Shown piece by piece: positions 44,082-52,839 of a stretch of 64,000 nucleotides of DNA (positions within the stretch are counted from its first letter, which is position 1; every line of letters begins with the position of its first letter). Under the pieces are notes generated by a model that worked only from the letters and a program-made list of their open reading frames with translations, was not told the DNA's origin and searched no databases. The translations under genes were made by a program, and so were the position numbers. Origin of the DNA: an uncultured bacterium (lineage in GTDB: Bacteria > Bacteroidota > Bacteroidia > Chitinophagales > Chitinophagaceae); NCBI GenBank assembly GCA_903826405.1, contig CAIKEH010000019.1, positions 47,607-111,606 of the forward strand, in the 5' to 3' direction.

Positions 44082-44981
44082 ATGAAACAGTCTCCATACG
44101 CCATTGGAATAGACCTCGGAGGCACTCGTATCAAAGGGGTACTCGTATCTAGTTCGGGTGAATTGCTTCACCAGTTATATGCGCCTACAGGTGATGACGG
44201 AACCGGAAGATGGAAGGATGCTGTAAAGACCACCTTTTCAACGCTGAAGGAAAAGGCAGGCGATAAGGATTGCCTTGCGGGCATATCCGCACCAGGAATA
44301 CCCGATGCAGAAAACCAAAGCATCTCCTACATGCCCGGGCGTTTAAAGGGACTTGAGGGGTTCTTCTGGACCACATTCCTAAATCATCCGTGCTTTGTGG
44401 TCAATGATGCCATTGCCGCCATGGCTGCTGAAGCCCGTTTCGGTGCTGCAAGAAAAGTGAAACATGCCGTGATGCTCACCCTGGGCACGGGAGTCGGCGG
44501 TGCCCTTTTGATCGACGGAAGGATCCATCAAGGCATGTTCCAGAAAGCGGGGCACTTGGGACACGTGACCGTGGATTCAGAAAGTGACCCGAACAAGATG
44601 AATATGCCCGGTAGTCTGGAAGAAGCCATCGGAAACTGCTCCATAGACAGGAGGTCATTGGGAAGATACACGTCCACACAGGCCTTGATCGAAGACTACC
44701 GGAAATCCGATCCTTTCGCTTCATGGCTATGGTTATCCTCTGTAAGGAAACTGTCCATTGCGATCGCTTCCCTGACCAACATACTTTCACCCGAGATCGT
44801 CATCATAGGCGGTGGGATCACTGAAGCGGGTAAGGAACTATTCGAGCCTCTGGATTCCTTTTTAGGCCTTTATGAATGGCGTGCCGGCGAAAAAGCAGCA
44901 AGGGTTGTTAAAGCAGAACACGGGGACCTCGCAGGAGCCATAGGCGCTGCAGGCTTCGCTTTGATGCAGGAAGAATATTGA
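44082..44981 (+). CDS. ROK-family sugar kinase
   Basis: A 299-residue ROK kinase. The phosphate-binding loops are GIDLGGTRIKGVLV (9-22) and MLTLGTGVGGALLIDG (131-146), with VVNDA (catalytic Asp109) and GHLGH (157-161). The zinc-binding CxCGxxGCxE that normally follows is missing; the place is filled by DPNKMNMPGSLEEA. It probably phosphorylates a hexose or amino sugar. It is tightly linked to the SDR gene (2 bp) and to the SIS gene (18 bp). Confidence 0.88.
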   Translation: MKQSPYAIGIDLGGTRIKGVLVSSSGELLHQLYAPTGDDGTGRWKDAVKTTFSTLKEKAGDKDCLAGISAPGIPDAENQSISYMPGRLKGLEGFFWTTFLNHPCFVVNDAIAAMAAEARFGAARKVKHAVMLTLGTGVGGALLIDGRIHQGMFQKAGHLGHVTVDSESDPNKMNMPGSLEEAIGNCSIDRRSLGRYTSTQALIEDYRKSDPFASWLWLSSVRKLSIAIASLTNILSPEIVIIGGGITEAGKELFEPLDSFLGLYEWRAGEKAARVVKAEHGDLAGAIGAAGFALMQEEY

Positions 44982-44999
44982 AACTTTAAATGAAAGATC

Positions 45000-45779
45000 A
45001 TGAGTGTAATTTCAGGCTACCTGGACCATTGCCAAGAGATACTTAAGAAAACCAGGGCTCAGGAACTGGAGATCGCGCAGGCTGCCCAATGGTTCGCGGA
45101 CAGTATCCTTGCAGGTCGTGTTGTGCATGTATTCGGATCTGGCCATAGCCGGATCATGGTAGAGGAGCTATGGCCCAGATATGGTTCTTTCCCGGGCTTC
45201 AACCCGATAGTGGAACTGTCGCTCACTTTCCACAATCTGGTGACCGGCGCTAACGGCCAGCGACAAGCGATGTTCCTGGAGAACGTGAGTGGATTCGCTG
45301 AACGCATACTCAGGAATTTCGGCATCTCGGAAAAGGATACCGCGTTCATCATTTCCAGCAGCGGAACAAATACGGTTCCCGTGGAAATGGCGGAGATCTT
45401 CCAACAGAAGCGGGTCAAGGTCGTGGCACTGATCACGAAGGACCATTCCCATGCCAGCAAGAGCAAAAGAAATGATGGCATGAAACTTTCAGACTTTGCC
45501 GACCTTGTTCTCGACAGTGGTGCACCCGTGGGAGACAGCATGATCCATATCCCAGGACTCGCAACACCGGTATCCCCGGGATCTACCGTGGGAGGCGCCA
45601 TGATTGTGAACGCCATCAAGGCAGAGACCGCACGCCTGCTCACCTTAGCCGGAAAACCACCCAAAGTGATCACTGCATCCTGCATTGCTGGCGAAGTAAT
45701 GTCAAGAGAACTTTTTGAAAGCGCCTACGATGAGCATGCTCACCGGATGGCTGAAGTATATCGTACCGCAGGGCAATGA
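45000..45779 (+). CDS. SIS-domain sugar-phosphate-binding protein (UPF0309-like)
   Basis: A 259-residue single SIS-domain protein. VVHVFGSGHSRIMVEELWPRYGSFPGFNPI and FIISSSGTNTVPVEMAEIFQQKRVKVVALI are the sugar-phosphate-binding segments, and IHIPGLATPVSPGSTVGGAMIVNAIKAE is typical of UPF0309-type proteins. Such proteins isomerise or cleave phosphorylated amino sugars. With the ROK kinase this suggests phosphorylation followed by isomerisation or an etherase-like step. Confidence 0.82.
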   Translation: MSVISGYLDHCQEILKKTRAQELEIAQAAQWFADSILAGRVVHVFGSGHSRIMVEELWPRYGSFPGFNPIVELSLTFHNLVTGANGQRQAMFLENVSGFAERILRNFGISEKDTAFIISSSGTNTVPVEMAEIFQQKRVKVVALITKDHSHASKSKRNDGMKLSDFADLVLDSGAPVGDSMIHIPGLATPVSPGSTVGGAMIVNAIKAETARLLTLAGKPPKVITASCIAGEVMSRELFESAYDEHAHRMAEVYRTAGQ

Positions 45780-45780
45780 A

Positions 45781-45796
45781 TTCCGAATTCCGGATT
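45781..45796. repeat. Palindromic intergenic repeat copy 1 (TTCCGAATTCCGGATT)
   Basis: This 16 bp sequence, immediately after the SIS stop, recurs exactly at 57711-57726, also intergenic. It contains the near-palindrome CCGAATTCCGG and may belong to a REP-like family. Confidence 0.4.
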
Positions 45797-45863
45797 ATTT
45801 AGTCAATTGAGATTCAGTAATTGATCCTTTGGCTTACTTTTAAAAAACATGAATTTCTGAATC

Positions 45864-46892
45864 ATGCAACCCATACCTATTCGCACGACCGTTGTTGGAA
45901 GCTATCCTTTCCCGGGTTGGCTTGAATTTGCCACTGGCAACCTTGATCAATTCGGAGCAGCCGATATCGAGGAAATGGCCAATGATGCAGTCATCGCTGC
46001 CGTTCACGACCAGACTGAAGCCGGGTTGGATGTGATCACGGACGGGGAACAGACACGTCTGGATTTCAACCTTTCTTTTTACGGTTATATAAAAGGCATC
46101 GCTCCGAATCATTCTGAAACCCGGAAATTCGGTCCACCTGCACACGATCAAAGGGGTAAGCATAGCATCGTCTCTGAACTCGTTGCCCCTTCTGGACTCG
46201 GCGCCGTCAGCGAATTCACCCGCCTCAGGAAACTAGCCCCACCCGGACCCGTCCTGAAAGCAAGTGTCCCCGGGCCATATACGCTTAGCGGAAGGCTACT
46301 TCCCAATGACAAGTACAAGGATCGCTATGCGATCACAGAAGCACTTTTGCCTCTCGTGAGAAAGGAACTCGAAGATCTGGTTGCAGCTGGCTGTACAGAG
46401 ATCACCGTGGACGAACCCTCCATGAGTTGTTACGCTTACCGGGAAGACACAAAAAGATTCGTGGACATATTCAACCGTACCGTGAGCACCGTGGCGGGAA
46501 AATGCCGTCTATCGACGCACATGTGCTTCGGCAATTTCAAAGGAAGACCAGTAGGTTACAGGTCCATCAAACCCATGCTTCCTGACTTCCTCAACCTGAA
46601 TGTGGATGAGATCCATATCGAGATGGCCAATCGTGAATTCAATGAGATCGAATTGCTGGCACCTTTTGCAGAGAAGATGGATGTGGCCGTCGGAATCATC
46701 GACGTGAAGAACTATTACATCGAAACGGAAGCTGATGTCATGGAAAGGATATCTCGCTGCCTCAAATATGTACCTGCGAATAAATTGGCCGTGGCTCCCG
46801 ATTGTGGCCTGAGCCAGACAGCCAGATGGGCATCCCGCCAAAAACTCATCAACCTGGTCGCCGGCGCGAAAAAAATGAGGGGTAAAATATAG
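45864..46892 (+). CDS. Core-MetE-like cobalamin-independent methionine synthase family protein
   Basis: A 342-residue protein corresponding to the catalytic C-terminal half of MetE. The zinc ligands are visible: H219 and C221 (LSTHMCFGN), E253 (HIEMAN) and C314 (APDCGLSQ). TTVVGSYPFP at the start and ITVDEPSMS are typical. Short MetE-like proteins include folate-independent methionine synthases and alkyl-thiol transferases. It is 84 bp after the SIS gene and 52 bp before a UlaG-like gene; that sugar context is unusual for methionine synthesis, so the acceptor may be something else. Confidence 0.85.
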   Translation: MQPIPIRTTVVGSYPFPGWLEFATGNLDQFGAADIEEMANDAVIAAVHDQTEAGLDVITDGEQTRLDFNLSFYGYIKGIAPNHSETRKFGPPAHDQRGKHSIVSELVAPSGLGAVSEFTRLRKLAPPGPVLKASVPGPYTLSGRLLPNDKYKDRYAITEALLPLVRKELEDLVAAGCTEITVDEPSMSCYAYREDTKRFVDIFNRTVSTVAGKCRLSTHMCFGNFKGRPVGYRSIKPMLPDFLNLNVDEIHIEMANREFNEIELLAPFAEKMDVAVGIIDVKNYYIETEADVMERISRCLKYVPANKLAVAPDCGLSQTARWASRQKLINLVAGAKKMRGKI

Positions 46893-46944
46893 TGCTTGAC
46901 CGCCCCGGACAATACCCACATATCCTTCTGACTAATCCATTGCC

Positions 46945-47790
46945 ATGGCGCTGATCCCAGCCTTTCAACAGAACGACACTTTGATCGCCCAGGCAGATGC
47001 ACACCTCAAGGATCCGACAGGCTTCCGCATATGGTGGCTAGGTCAGAGTGGATTCCTGATCCAGTATAATGGAGAAAGAATATTGCTTGACCCTTACCTC
47101 TCCGATTCACTAACGAGGAAATACGAGGGAACGGACAAACCGCATATCAGGATGAGCGAGCGGGTGATCGAACCTTCCATGTTGAAAAACATCTCCATCG
47201 TGAGTTCCAGTCATAACCATACAGACCACCTCGATGCCGAGACTTTGATTCCCATCCTGGAGAACAACAAAAGTATCAGACTCATCATTCCCGAGGCGAA
47301 CCGAAATTTCGTTGCGACAAGACTGGGTTGCAACGAATCCTACCCCGATGGCCTGAACGATGGGCACATGCTCACCGTTGGCCAGTTCACTTTTCATGGC
47401 ATACCGGCAAGCCATAATGAGATAGATCGTGATCGGCAAGGCAATTGCCTGTACATGGGATATGTGGTCCGTTTCGGTGAATATGCAGTCTATCATAGTG
47501 GAGATACCCTTTGGTTCAACGGGCTCGAAGAACTCCTTCTTCCATTTGAAGTGGACCTTGCCATTTTACCGATAAACGGGAACGACCCTTCCCGCAGGGT
47601 CGCAGGAAATCTTGATGGTATAGAAGCGGCCAGGTTGGGAAGATCCATCCATGCTGAACTGGTCATCCCCTGCCACTATGATATGTTCGCTTTCAATACA
47701 GCTGACCCAGAATCATTCGCTATGGAATGCCGGTCCATTGGCCAACCATATCGGGTGTTGAAATTGGGAGAAGGAATGGCTATCGGGTGA
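46945..47790 (+). CDS. UlaG-like metallo-beta-lactamase-fold hydrolase
   Basis: A 281-residue MBL-fold enzyme. The metal site is SSHNHTDHLD (H90, H92, D94, H95), with YHSGDT and PCHYDMFA supplying more ligands. RIWWLGQSGFLIQYNGERILLDPYLSD is the usual N-terminus of the UlaG (L-ascorbate-6-phosphate lactonase) subgroup. It probably opens a lactone of a phosphorylated sugar acid, which fits a preceding SDR that could make that lactone. Last gene of the operon. Confidence 0.85.
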   Translation: MALIPAFQQNDTLIAQADAHLKDPTGFRIWWLGQSGFLIQYNGERILLDPYLSDSLTRKYEGTDKPHIRMSERVIEPSMLKNISIVSSSHNHTDHLDAETLIPILENNKSIRLIIPEANRNFVATRLGCNESYPDGLNDGHMLTVGQFTFHGIPASHNEIDRDRQGNCLYMGYVVRFGEYAVYHSGDTLWFNGLEELLLPFEVDLAILPINGNDPSRRVAGNLDGIEAARLGRSIHAELVIPCHYDMFAFNTADPESFAMECRSIGQPYRVLKLGEGMAIG

Positions 47791-47846
47791 AAGGATGGCA
47801 CTCCCACGGATTCACCAGACAAGGTGTTGATCAGATCACCAACCCA

Positions 47847-48839
47847 TCATAAGACCCTTGGTATTTTTTGTTCCAACAGCATCAAGTCCGCCATAACCAT
47901 GGCGGTCACTCCCTCCAATACTGGTGGAACGCGCAATGCGATGCAAAGATCATGACGGCCCCTGACGGAAAAATCCTCCTGAACACCGGTTTCCCAATTC
48001 AGTGTATGCTGTTCCTTTGGTGTTGAAGAGGTAGGTTTGATAGCGATTCGCCAAACGAGTTCATTACCATTTGTGATACCGCCAACAACACCTCCCGCAT
48101 GGTTTGTTCGGGTAAGCCCGGACATATCAACAATGGCATCATTGTGCTCCAGACCATACATTCTTGCAGCTCCGAATCCGGTTCCGAATTCCACTCCTCG
48201 CACAGCGGGAATGGCAAAAGCGGCATGGGAAAGCAAGGATTCAACGGAATCGAAGAAAGGTTCTCCGAGGCCTGTGGGAATGCCACTCACCCGGCATTCA
48301 ACAATACCTCCCACGGAATCCTTCTCGGCAATGGCCTTTTCCAAACCCTTTTCAATATCCCTTTCCCCTCCTACTTCAAGTATGCTGGCCACAACTTTAA
48401 GCGGGGCTATCATTTTTTTTGCCACAACACCCGCTGCCACCAGACAAAGTGTAAGCCTTCCACTGAAATGCCCTCCACCTCGAAAATCCTCATGCCCCCC
48501 GAACTTCTGATGCGCCACCATGTCCGCATGGCCTGGACGAGGGACCGATCGTTGTTTCTCATAATCTGCTGAACGTGTATTGTTATTTTCAAAAAGAAGT
48601 GTCAATGGCGCCCCAGTGGTTTTTCCATTGAACAGACCACTCTTGAAAAGAGGAAGATCATCTTCCTGCCTAGGCGTTGTCCCTTTCTGTTTCCCTCCCT
48701 TACGCCTTTCCGTATCCTCTATGAAATCCTCCACGGTTAGGGGCATTCCAGCGGGGCATCCATCAATGACGAGGCCAACACTCTCCCCATGGGATTCGCC
48801 GAATATGGTCACTTTGAAAAGCCTTCCGAATTGATTCAT
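47847..48839 (-). CDS. aroC: Chorismate synthase
   Basis: Makes chorismate from EPSP with reduced FMN, the last common aromatic step. The 330-residue protein shows FGRLFKVTIFGESHGESVG at the start, SVPRPGHADM, GHEDFRGGGHFSGRLT and GLTRTNHAGGVVGGITNG. It is slightly shorter than many homologues (about 350). Last gene of the aromatic operon, 42 bp after aroA. Confidence 0.97.
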   Translation of the reverse strand: MNQFGRLFKVTIFGESHGESVGLVIDGCPAGMPLTVEDFIEDTERRKGGKQKGTTPRQEDDLPLFKSGLFNGKTTGAPLTLLFENNNTRSADYEKQRSVPRPGHADMVAHQKFGGHEDFRGGGHFSGRLTLCLVAAGVVAKKMIAPLKVVASILEVGGERDIEKGLEKAIAEKDSVGGIVECRVSGIPTGLGEPFFDSVESLLSHAAFAIPAVRGVEFGTGFGAARMYGLEHNDAIVDMSGLTRTNHAGGVVGGITNGNELVWRIAIKPTSSTPKEQHTLNWETGVQEDFSVRGRHDLCIALRVPPVLEGVTAMVMADLMLLEQKIPRVL

Positions 48840-48881
48840 ATGCTGATATTACATTTGGTCATTTCTGCGATCAATGATGGT

Positions 48882-50159
48882 TCATGAAATCAACTCAACA
48901 CGAGCTCCCAACAAAGCGATATCCCTGAAAAAGTCGGGGTAGGATTTGTTGATGGCTTCGGCATCATGTATGATTACAGGACCATCCGCTCTGAGTGCGG
49001 CAATGGCGCAGGCCATCGCTATGCGATGATCATGATGCGAAAATACGGAAGCTGCGCGCATGGCCGAACCTCCCTTGACTATCATCACATCACCATCAAG
49101 CACTATAACCACTCCCAACTTACCGAATTCCTCTTGCAGGGTAAGCGCGCGGTTGCTTTCCTTATGGGTAAGTCGACCGGCCCCCTGAAAAAAAGAATCC
49201 CCCTGAGCAACTGATGCCAACGCGACCAACGGAGGAAAAAGATCAGGGCACTCCGTTGCATCGAATCGAAATCCGTTCAGAAGCGCGGGATAGATAGTTA
49301 TGGAATCCCCATTTCGGGTGGAGACAGCGCCAGCCTTTTCAATAGCATCCAAAATCGCGCGGTCCGCCTGGGTGGAATCCCATTCCAATCCATCTATCGT
49401 GCAAGGTCCGGCAACAGCCCCGGCAACCAGAAGAAAGGCCGCGCCACTCCAGTCGCCTTCAACAGCATATCGGATAGTTGCAGGCTGTTCAGGCGCAGGT
49501 GTATCATTGAACCGGAACTGTTCATAGTCGATCACCTCAGGCAATTTCATATCGAAAGCCTTCATGACGGCTAGGGTGAGATCGATGTAGGGACGACTCT
49601 TCAGCCCTTTGACCGTAATGGTCACATCACGTGCGCCAGCAGCGGAAAATGCCATGAGCAATCCTGTAAGGAACTGCGAGCTGAGCGATCCATCCACAGT
49701 GATATCAGCTGGCTTCAGGGGGCCATTTATATCCAATGGCAAACGTCCCCCATTCGATCGGATGGTCACACCAAGTTCAGGAAAGATCTCATCAAAGAAA
49801 TCCATGGGGCGTTTCACCAGACTTCCTGAACCTCTGATGGAAAGTGGATCAGGACTCAGAGAGGCGATGGGCGTGAACATGCGAATGCCCAATCCACTCT
49901 CCCCACAATGAATGATCGGAGAAAGAGGTTCAACGCCACGGCTCGTCACGGTAAGCATATCTGCTGATTCGTGCAACACGGCACCCAGCCTGGTTATCAC
50001 ATCCCTAGCGGCCAGATCATCGTGACTTTTCCCGGGATGAACGATCTCTGTAGTTCCCCGATGTAGCAATGCTGCGGCACATGCTCTCTGCATGGAACTT
50101 TTAGACCTTGGTGCCAACACCTTACCGGTGACCAGGGATGGATATACGGTTACGATCAT
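48882..50159 (-). CDS. aroA: 3-phosphoshikimate 1-carboxyvinyltransferase (EPSP synthase)
   Basis: Transfers enolpyruvyl from PEP to shikimate-3-phosphate. 425 residues with LAPRSKSSMQRACAAALLHRG at the N-terminus (PEP site), SGLGIRMFTPIASL, DGSLSSQFLTGLLMAF and DHRIAMACAIAAL near the end. The usual SGTxxR loop appears as SGLGIRMF, a divergent form. 12 bp after aroB and 42 bp before aroC, clearly part of the same transcript. Confidence 0.95.
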   Translation of the reverse strand: MIVTVYPSLVTGKVLAPRSKSSMQRACAAALLHRGTTEIVHPGKSHDDLAARDVITRLGAVLHESADMLTVTSRGVEPLSPIIHCGESGLGIRMFTPIASLSPDPLSIRGSGSLVKRPMDFFDEIFPELGVTIRSNGGRLPLDINGPLKPADITVDGSLSSQFLTGLLMAFSAAGARDVTITVKGLKSRPYIDLTLAVMKAFDMKLPEVIDYEQFRFNDTPAPEQPATIRYAVEGDWSGAAFLLVAGAVAGPCTIDGLEWDSTQADRAILDAIEKAGAVSTRNGDSITIYPALLNGFRFDATECPDLFPPLVALASVAQGDSFFQGAGRLTHKESNRALTLQEEFGKLGVVIVLDGDVMIVKGGSAMRAASVFSHHDHRIAMACAIAALRADGPVIIHDAEAINKSYPDFFRDIALLGARVELIS

Positions 50160-50171
50160 ATTTTTTTCTGT

Positions 50172-51191
50172 TCAAAGTCCGTACAAAAGAGATTCCAATT
50201 CATCGAGTGCAATGGATCGTAGCACTCCTTTCCCTATCCTGCTGAGCAGCACATAGCTGATACCGTCATGTATTCTTTTCTTATCCATGCGTAGGATACC
50301 GAAAACTTTTTTCTTGTTGAATACGGCATCGGATGGGAGTCCATATTTTCCCAGTAGGGAAACGACCCTTTCGGTATCCCGAAACCCTTCCAGGTACTCA
50401 GACAAGCGGCATGCATATGCCATCCCAATGGAGATGGCCTGTCCATGGGATAACTCATATTGAGTTTCCAGAGCATGCCCGAGGGTATGTCCAAAATTCA
50501 GGAGTTTGCGATCTCCGCTCTCGAATTCATCTTTACGCACCACGGCCGATTTAAGTCGAGCATTCCGTTCCACGATGGCAGCTAATTTGATCTTGTTCTT
50601 CCGGAAGGAATGGATGTTCTCACCTTCCAACAGACCGAATGCTTCCCTGTCCCGGATACAGGCATGCTTGATGACCTCGGCGAAGCCATTGGACCATTCA
50701 GCGTCCGGCAGACTCTTCAGCAAGGTCATGTCGTACAGCAGGAAAGATGGCTGTCGGATCACACCTACCATATTCTTGTACGGGCCAACGTCTATCCCGT
50801 TTTTCCCACCGATGGAAGCGTCCACCATAGCAAGTATGCTCGTGGGAACGAATCCAAAGGCTACACCCCTCATGTACACGGATGCGGCATACCCTGTAAT
50901 ATCGGTAACCACGCCTCCACCGACACCAACCAACAAAGTTTTTCTGTCGGCTTCCATCGTGATCAATTGCTCGATGACCGCATCAACGGTATGCTGAACC
51001 TTGTATTCCTCACCGGGTTTCAGAACGATGATATCATGCCCTTTGAAAAGCCGTTTATGTGACTCCCAGACATGCTCATCGGTGACTAGGATGGTCCTAC
51101 GACCCGCAGCGATCTCCTTCAGATCCCTGAAACCAGCATCGAAATGGTAATCCACTGCAGTCTTTGAGAAACGGTATGTGGTCTTTTTCAT
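50172..51191 (-). CDS. aroB: 3-dehydroquinate synthase
   Basis: Converts DAHP to 3-dehydroquinate using NAD and a metal. 339 residues with GGGVVTDITGYAASVYMRGV, FVPTSILAMVDASIGGKNGID, NGFAEVIKHACI and LNFGHTLGHALE (metal His). The ATG at 51191 begins the family core; the longer frame to 51239 crosses into the preceding gene. Two bases separate it from the TnpA-like gene. Confidence 0.96.
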   Translation of the reverse strand: MKKTTYRFSKTAVDYHFDAGFRDLKEIAAGRRTILVTDEHVWESHKRLFKGHDIIVLKPGEEYKVQHTVDAVIEQLITMEADRKTLLVGVGGGVVTDITGYAASVYMRGVAFGFVPTSILAMVDASIGGKNGIDVGPYKNMVGVIRQPSFLLYDMTLLKSLPDAEWSNGFAEVIKHACIRDREAFGLLEGENIHSFRKNKIKLAAIVERNARLKSAVVRKDEFESGDRKLLNFGHTLGHALETQYELSHGQAISIGMAYACRLSEYLEGFRDTERVVSLLGKYGLPSDAVFNKKKVFGILRMDKKRIHDGISYVLLSRIGKGVLRSIALDELESLLYGL

Positions 51192-51193
51192 GA

Positions 51194-51658
51194 TCAAGTT
51201 TTCTGTATTTCCGTACCGGCCTTTTCGAACACTTCCCATTCAATATCGAGCGTTCGGGTCCTATGGTATTGCTCCTGATTATCCAGAAAATCCTGTACTT
51301 GTTTCACGGCGGATGGGCTAACTGAATAAGCCATGAAACCTTCCTGCCAGTTGAAGTCCGCAGGCACCAGTTGAGTAGTCCTGAGCCAATCCGAGCTTGA
51401 GGACATCAATTGTCGCATCACCTGCAAAAGGTTCTGAACCGCATGTAATCGGAGCAGGATGTGCAGATGATCCTCCGCACCATCCACCGACATGATGCTG
51501 ATGCTGGTCTCCTCTCCGATCTTCAGCAGGTGCGCAGCAAGTACCTTAAGAAGGGATCTTTTCAAAAGAGGTCTCCTCCCTTCTATTATCCAGATCACAT
51601 GAATGAACAGGAAGGTCTTTACTTGCAACGAGGCAGGTTGTGGGGGGCGGTCAGTCAT
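51194..51658 (-). CDS. IS200/IS605 TnpA-like protein lacking the catalytic tyrosine
   Basis: A 154-residue protein clearly related to the Y1 transposases of IS200/IS605: IHVIWIIEGRRPLLK, the HUH motif in AEDHLHILLRL (H64, H66), SSSDWLRTT, FNWQEGFMAYSVSPSAVKQVQDFLDNQ. In active TnpA the nucleophilic Tyr stands four residues before the conserved Gln; here that site is F124 with Q128. The protein should therefore not cut DNA by the usual route. It overlaps the DAHP-synthase gene by eight bases and lies two bases before aroB, so it is a stable part of the operon. No insertion-sequence ends or TnpB are seen. Confidence 0.82.
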   Translation of the reverse strand: MTDRPPQPASLQVKTFLFIHVIWIIEGRRPLLKRSLLKVLAAHLLKIGEETSISIMSVDGAEDHLHILLRLHAVQNLLQVMRQLMSSSSDWLRTTQLVPADFNWQEGFMAYSVSPSAVKQVQDFLDNQEQYHRTRTLDIEWEVFEKAGTEIQKT

Positions 51659-52739
51659 TCATGATCTTATTCTGCCTGTTGATACTTTCCATATGGACGG
51701 CATCCAGATACTTGGTTACGAAATCCCTGCTTAGGCCCAACTTGTCTCCACGGCTGAATGCTCTCTCCAGGATCTGGTTCCACCTGTTTGTCTGCAGAAT
51801 GGTCACATTATTCTTCTTCTTGTACTCCCCAATCTGTTCAGCAACCTTCATTCTTTGACCAAGCAACTGCATGAGTTCGTCGTCGACATGATTGATCTGC
51901 TCACGAAGTTTATCCAGCGCCATGTGGAAAGATTCGGAGGGAACGTCCTCTTTCCTCCAGGTGATGGAGTCCAACATTTCGGCGAGCCTTTCAGGGGTCA
52001 CCTGTTGCTTGGCGTCGCTCCATGCATTGTCGGGATCGATATGGCTTTCGATCATGAGGCCGTCGAAATCGAGATCGATGGCCTTTTGTGCCACATCCAA
52101 TAAAATATCACGCCGTCCACAGATATGTGAGGGATCGTTGATGATCATCATCTCGGGACTGCGTCGTTTCATTTCAATGGCCAGGTGCCACATGGGGGCG
52201 TTACGATAATCAGTATTGCCGTAAGACGAAAATCCGCGATGAATGAGACCAATCTGTTTGATGCCAGCTTTGGCCACACGCTCCACGGCACCAGTCCATA
52301 ATTCCAGATCGGGGTTGATGGGATTCTTGATCAGTACAGGCACATCCACACCACGTAGCGCATCGGCCACATCCTGTACACTGAATGGATTCACGGTAGT
52401 GCGAGCCCCGATCCAGAGAAGATCCACATCAAAAGTGAGCGCATCTTCCACCTGTTTGCCTGTGGCCACTTCCACCATTGTCGGAAGGCCTGTGAGTTTA
52501 CGTGCCTGCTGAAGCCAGGGTAACCCTTTTGCACCGATACCCTCGAAACTGCCGGGACGGGTACGGGGTTTCCAGATGCCGGCACGCAGCAGATCCACCT
52601 TTCCAGTGGCGGCCAAACGTTGTGCGGTGGCCAATACCTGCTCTTCCGTTTCCGCACTACAGGGGCCGGAGATGATCAACGGGCGCTTTGCCCATTTCTG
52701 CTGGACGACGTCTTTGATGTTCGTTTCGACTGTTTGCAT
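51651..52739 (-). CDS. Bifunctional DAHP synthase / chorismate mutase
   Basis: A 362-residue fusion. Residues 1-260 are a DAHP synthase of the short KDO8P-like type: PLIISGPCSAETEEQ, RAGIWKPRTRPGSFEGIG, VLIKNPINP, GLIHRGFSSYG and INDPSHICGRRD. Residues about 270-355 are an AroQ-type chorismate mutase: LDKLREQINHVDDELMQLLGQRMKVAEQIGEYKKKNNV. It channels PEP plus erythrose-4-phosphate into the pathway and chorismate into prephenate. The mutase domain often serves as an allosteric module for prephenate. Confidence 0.95.
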   Translation of the reverse strand: MQTVETNIKDVVQQKWAKRPLIISGPCSAETEEQVLATAQRLAATGKVDLLRAGIWKPRTRPGSFEGIGAKGLPWLQQARKLTGLPTMVEVATGKQVEDALTFDVDLLWIGARTTVNPFSVQDVADALRGVDVPVLIKNPINPDLELWTGAVERVAKAGIKQIGLIHRGFSSYGNTDYRNAPMWHLAIEMKRRSPEMMIINDPSHICGRRDILLDVAQKAIDLDFDGLMIESHIDPDNAWSDAKQQVTPERLAEMLDSITWRKEDVPSESFHMALDKLREQINHVDDELMQLLGQRMKVAEQIGEYKKKNNVTILQTNRWNQILERAFSRGDKLGLSRDFVTKYLDAVHMESINRQNKIMND

Positions 52740-52752
52740 GATTGAGAATTAG

Positions 52753-52776
52753 CGGATCCCGGAATCCGATGCGGAT
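52753..52776. repeat. Palindromic hairpins between tyrA and the DAHP synthase gene
   Basis: CGGAT (52753-52757) can pair with ATCCG (52764-52768), or ATCCG can pair with CGGAT at 52772-52776 around ATG. A similar hairpin (ATTCCG-AATG-CGGAAT) lies at 57724-57739. It sits in the only large gap (100 bp) of the operon. Confidence 0.4.
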
Positions 52777-52839
52777 GCCGGTCCTGATTCATAATTGTTT
52801 ATATTGATTGGTTGTTCACGTTTTTAAAAGAATCCGGAA

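Noticed and set aside
51194..51658. Recent IS200 insertion
   Set aside because: No element ends, no tnpB, operon-fitting overlaps, and the catalytic Tyr is replaced.
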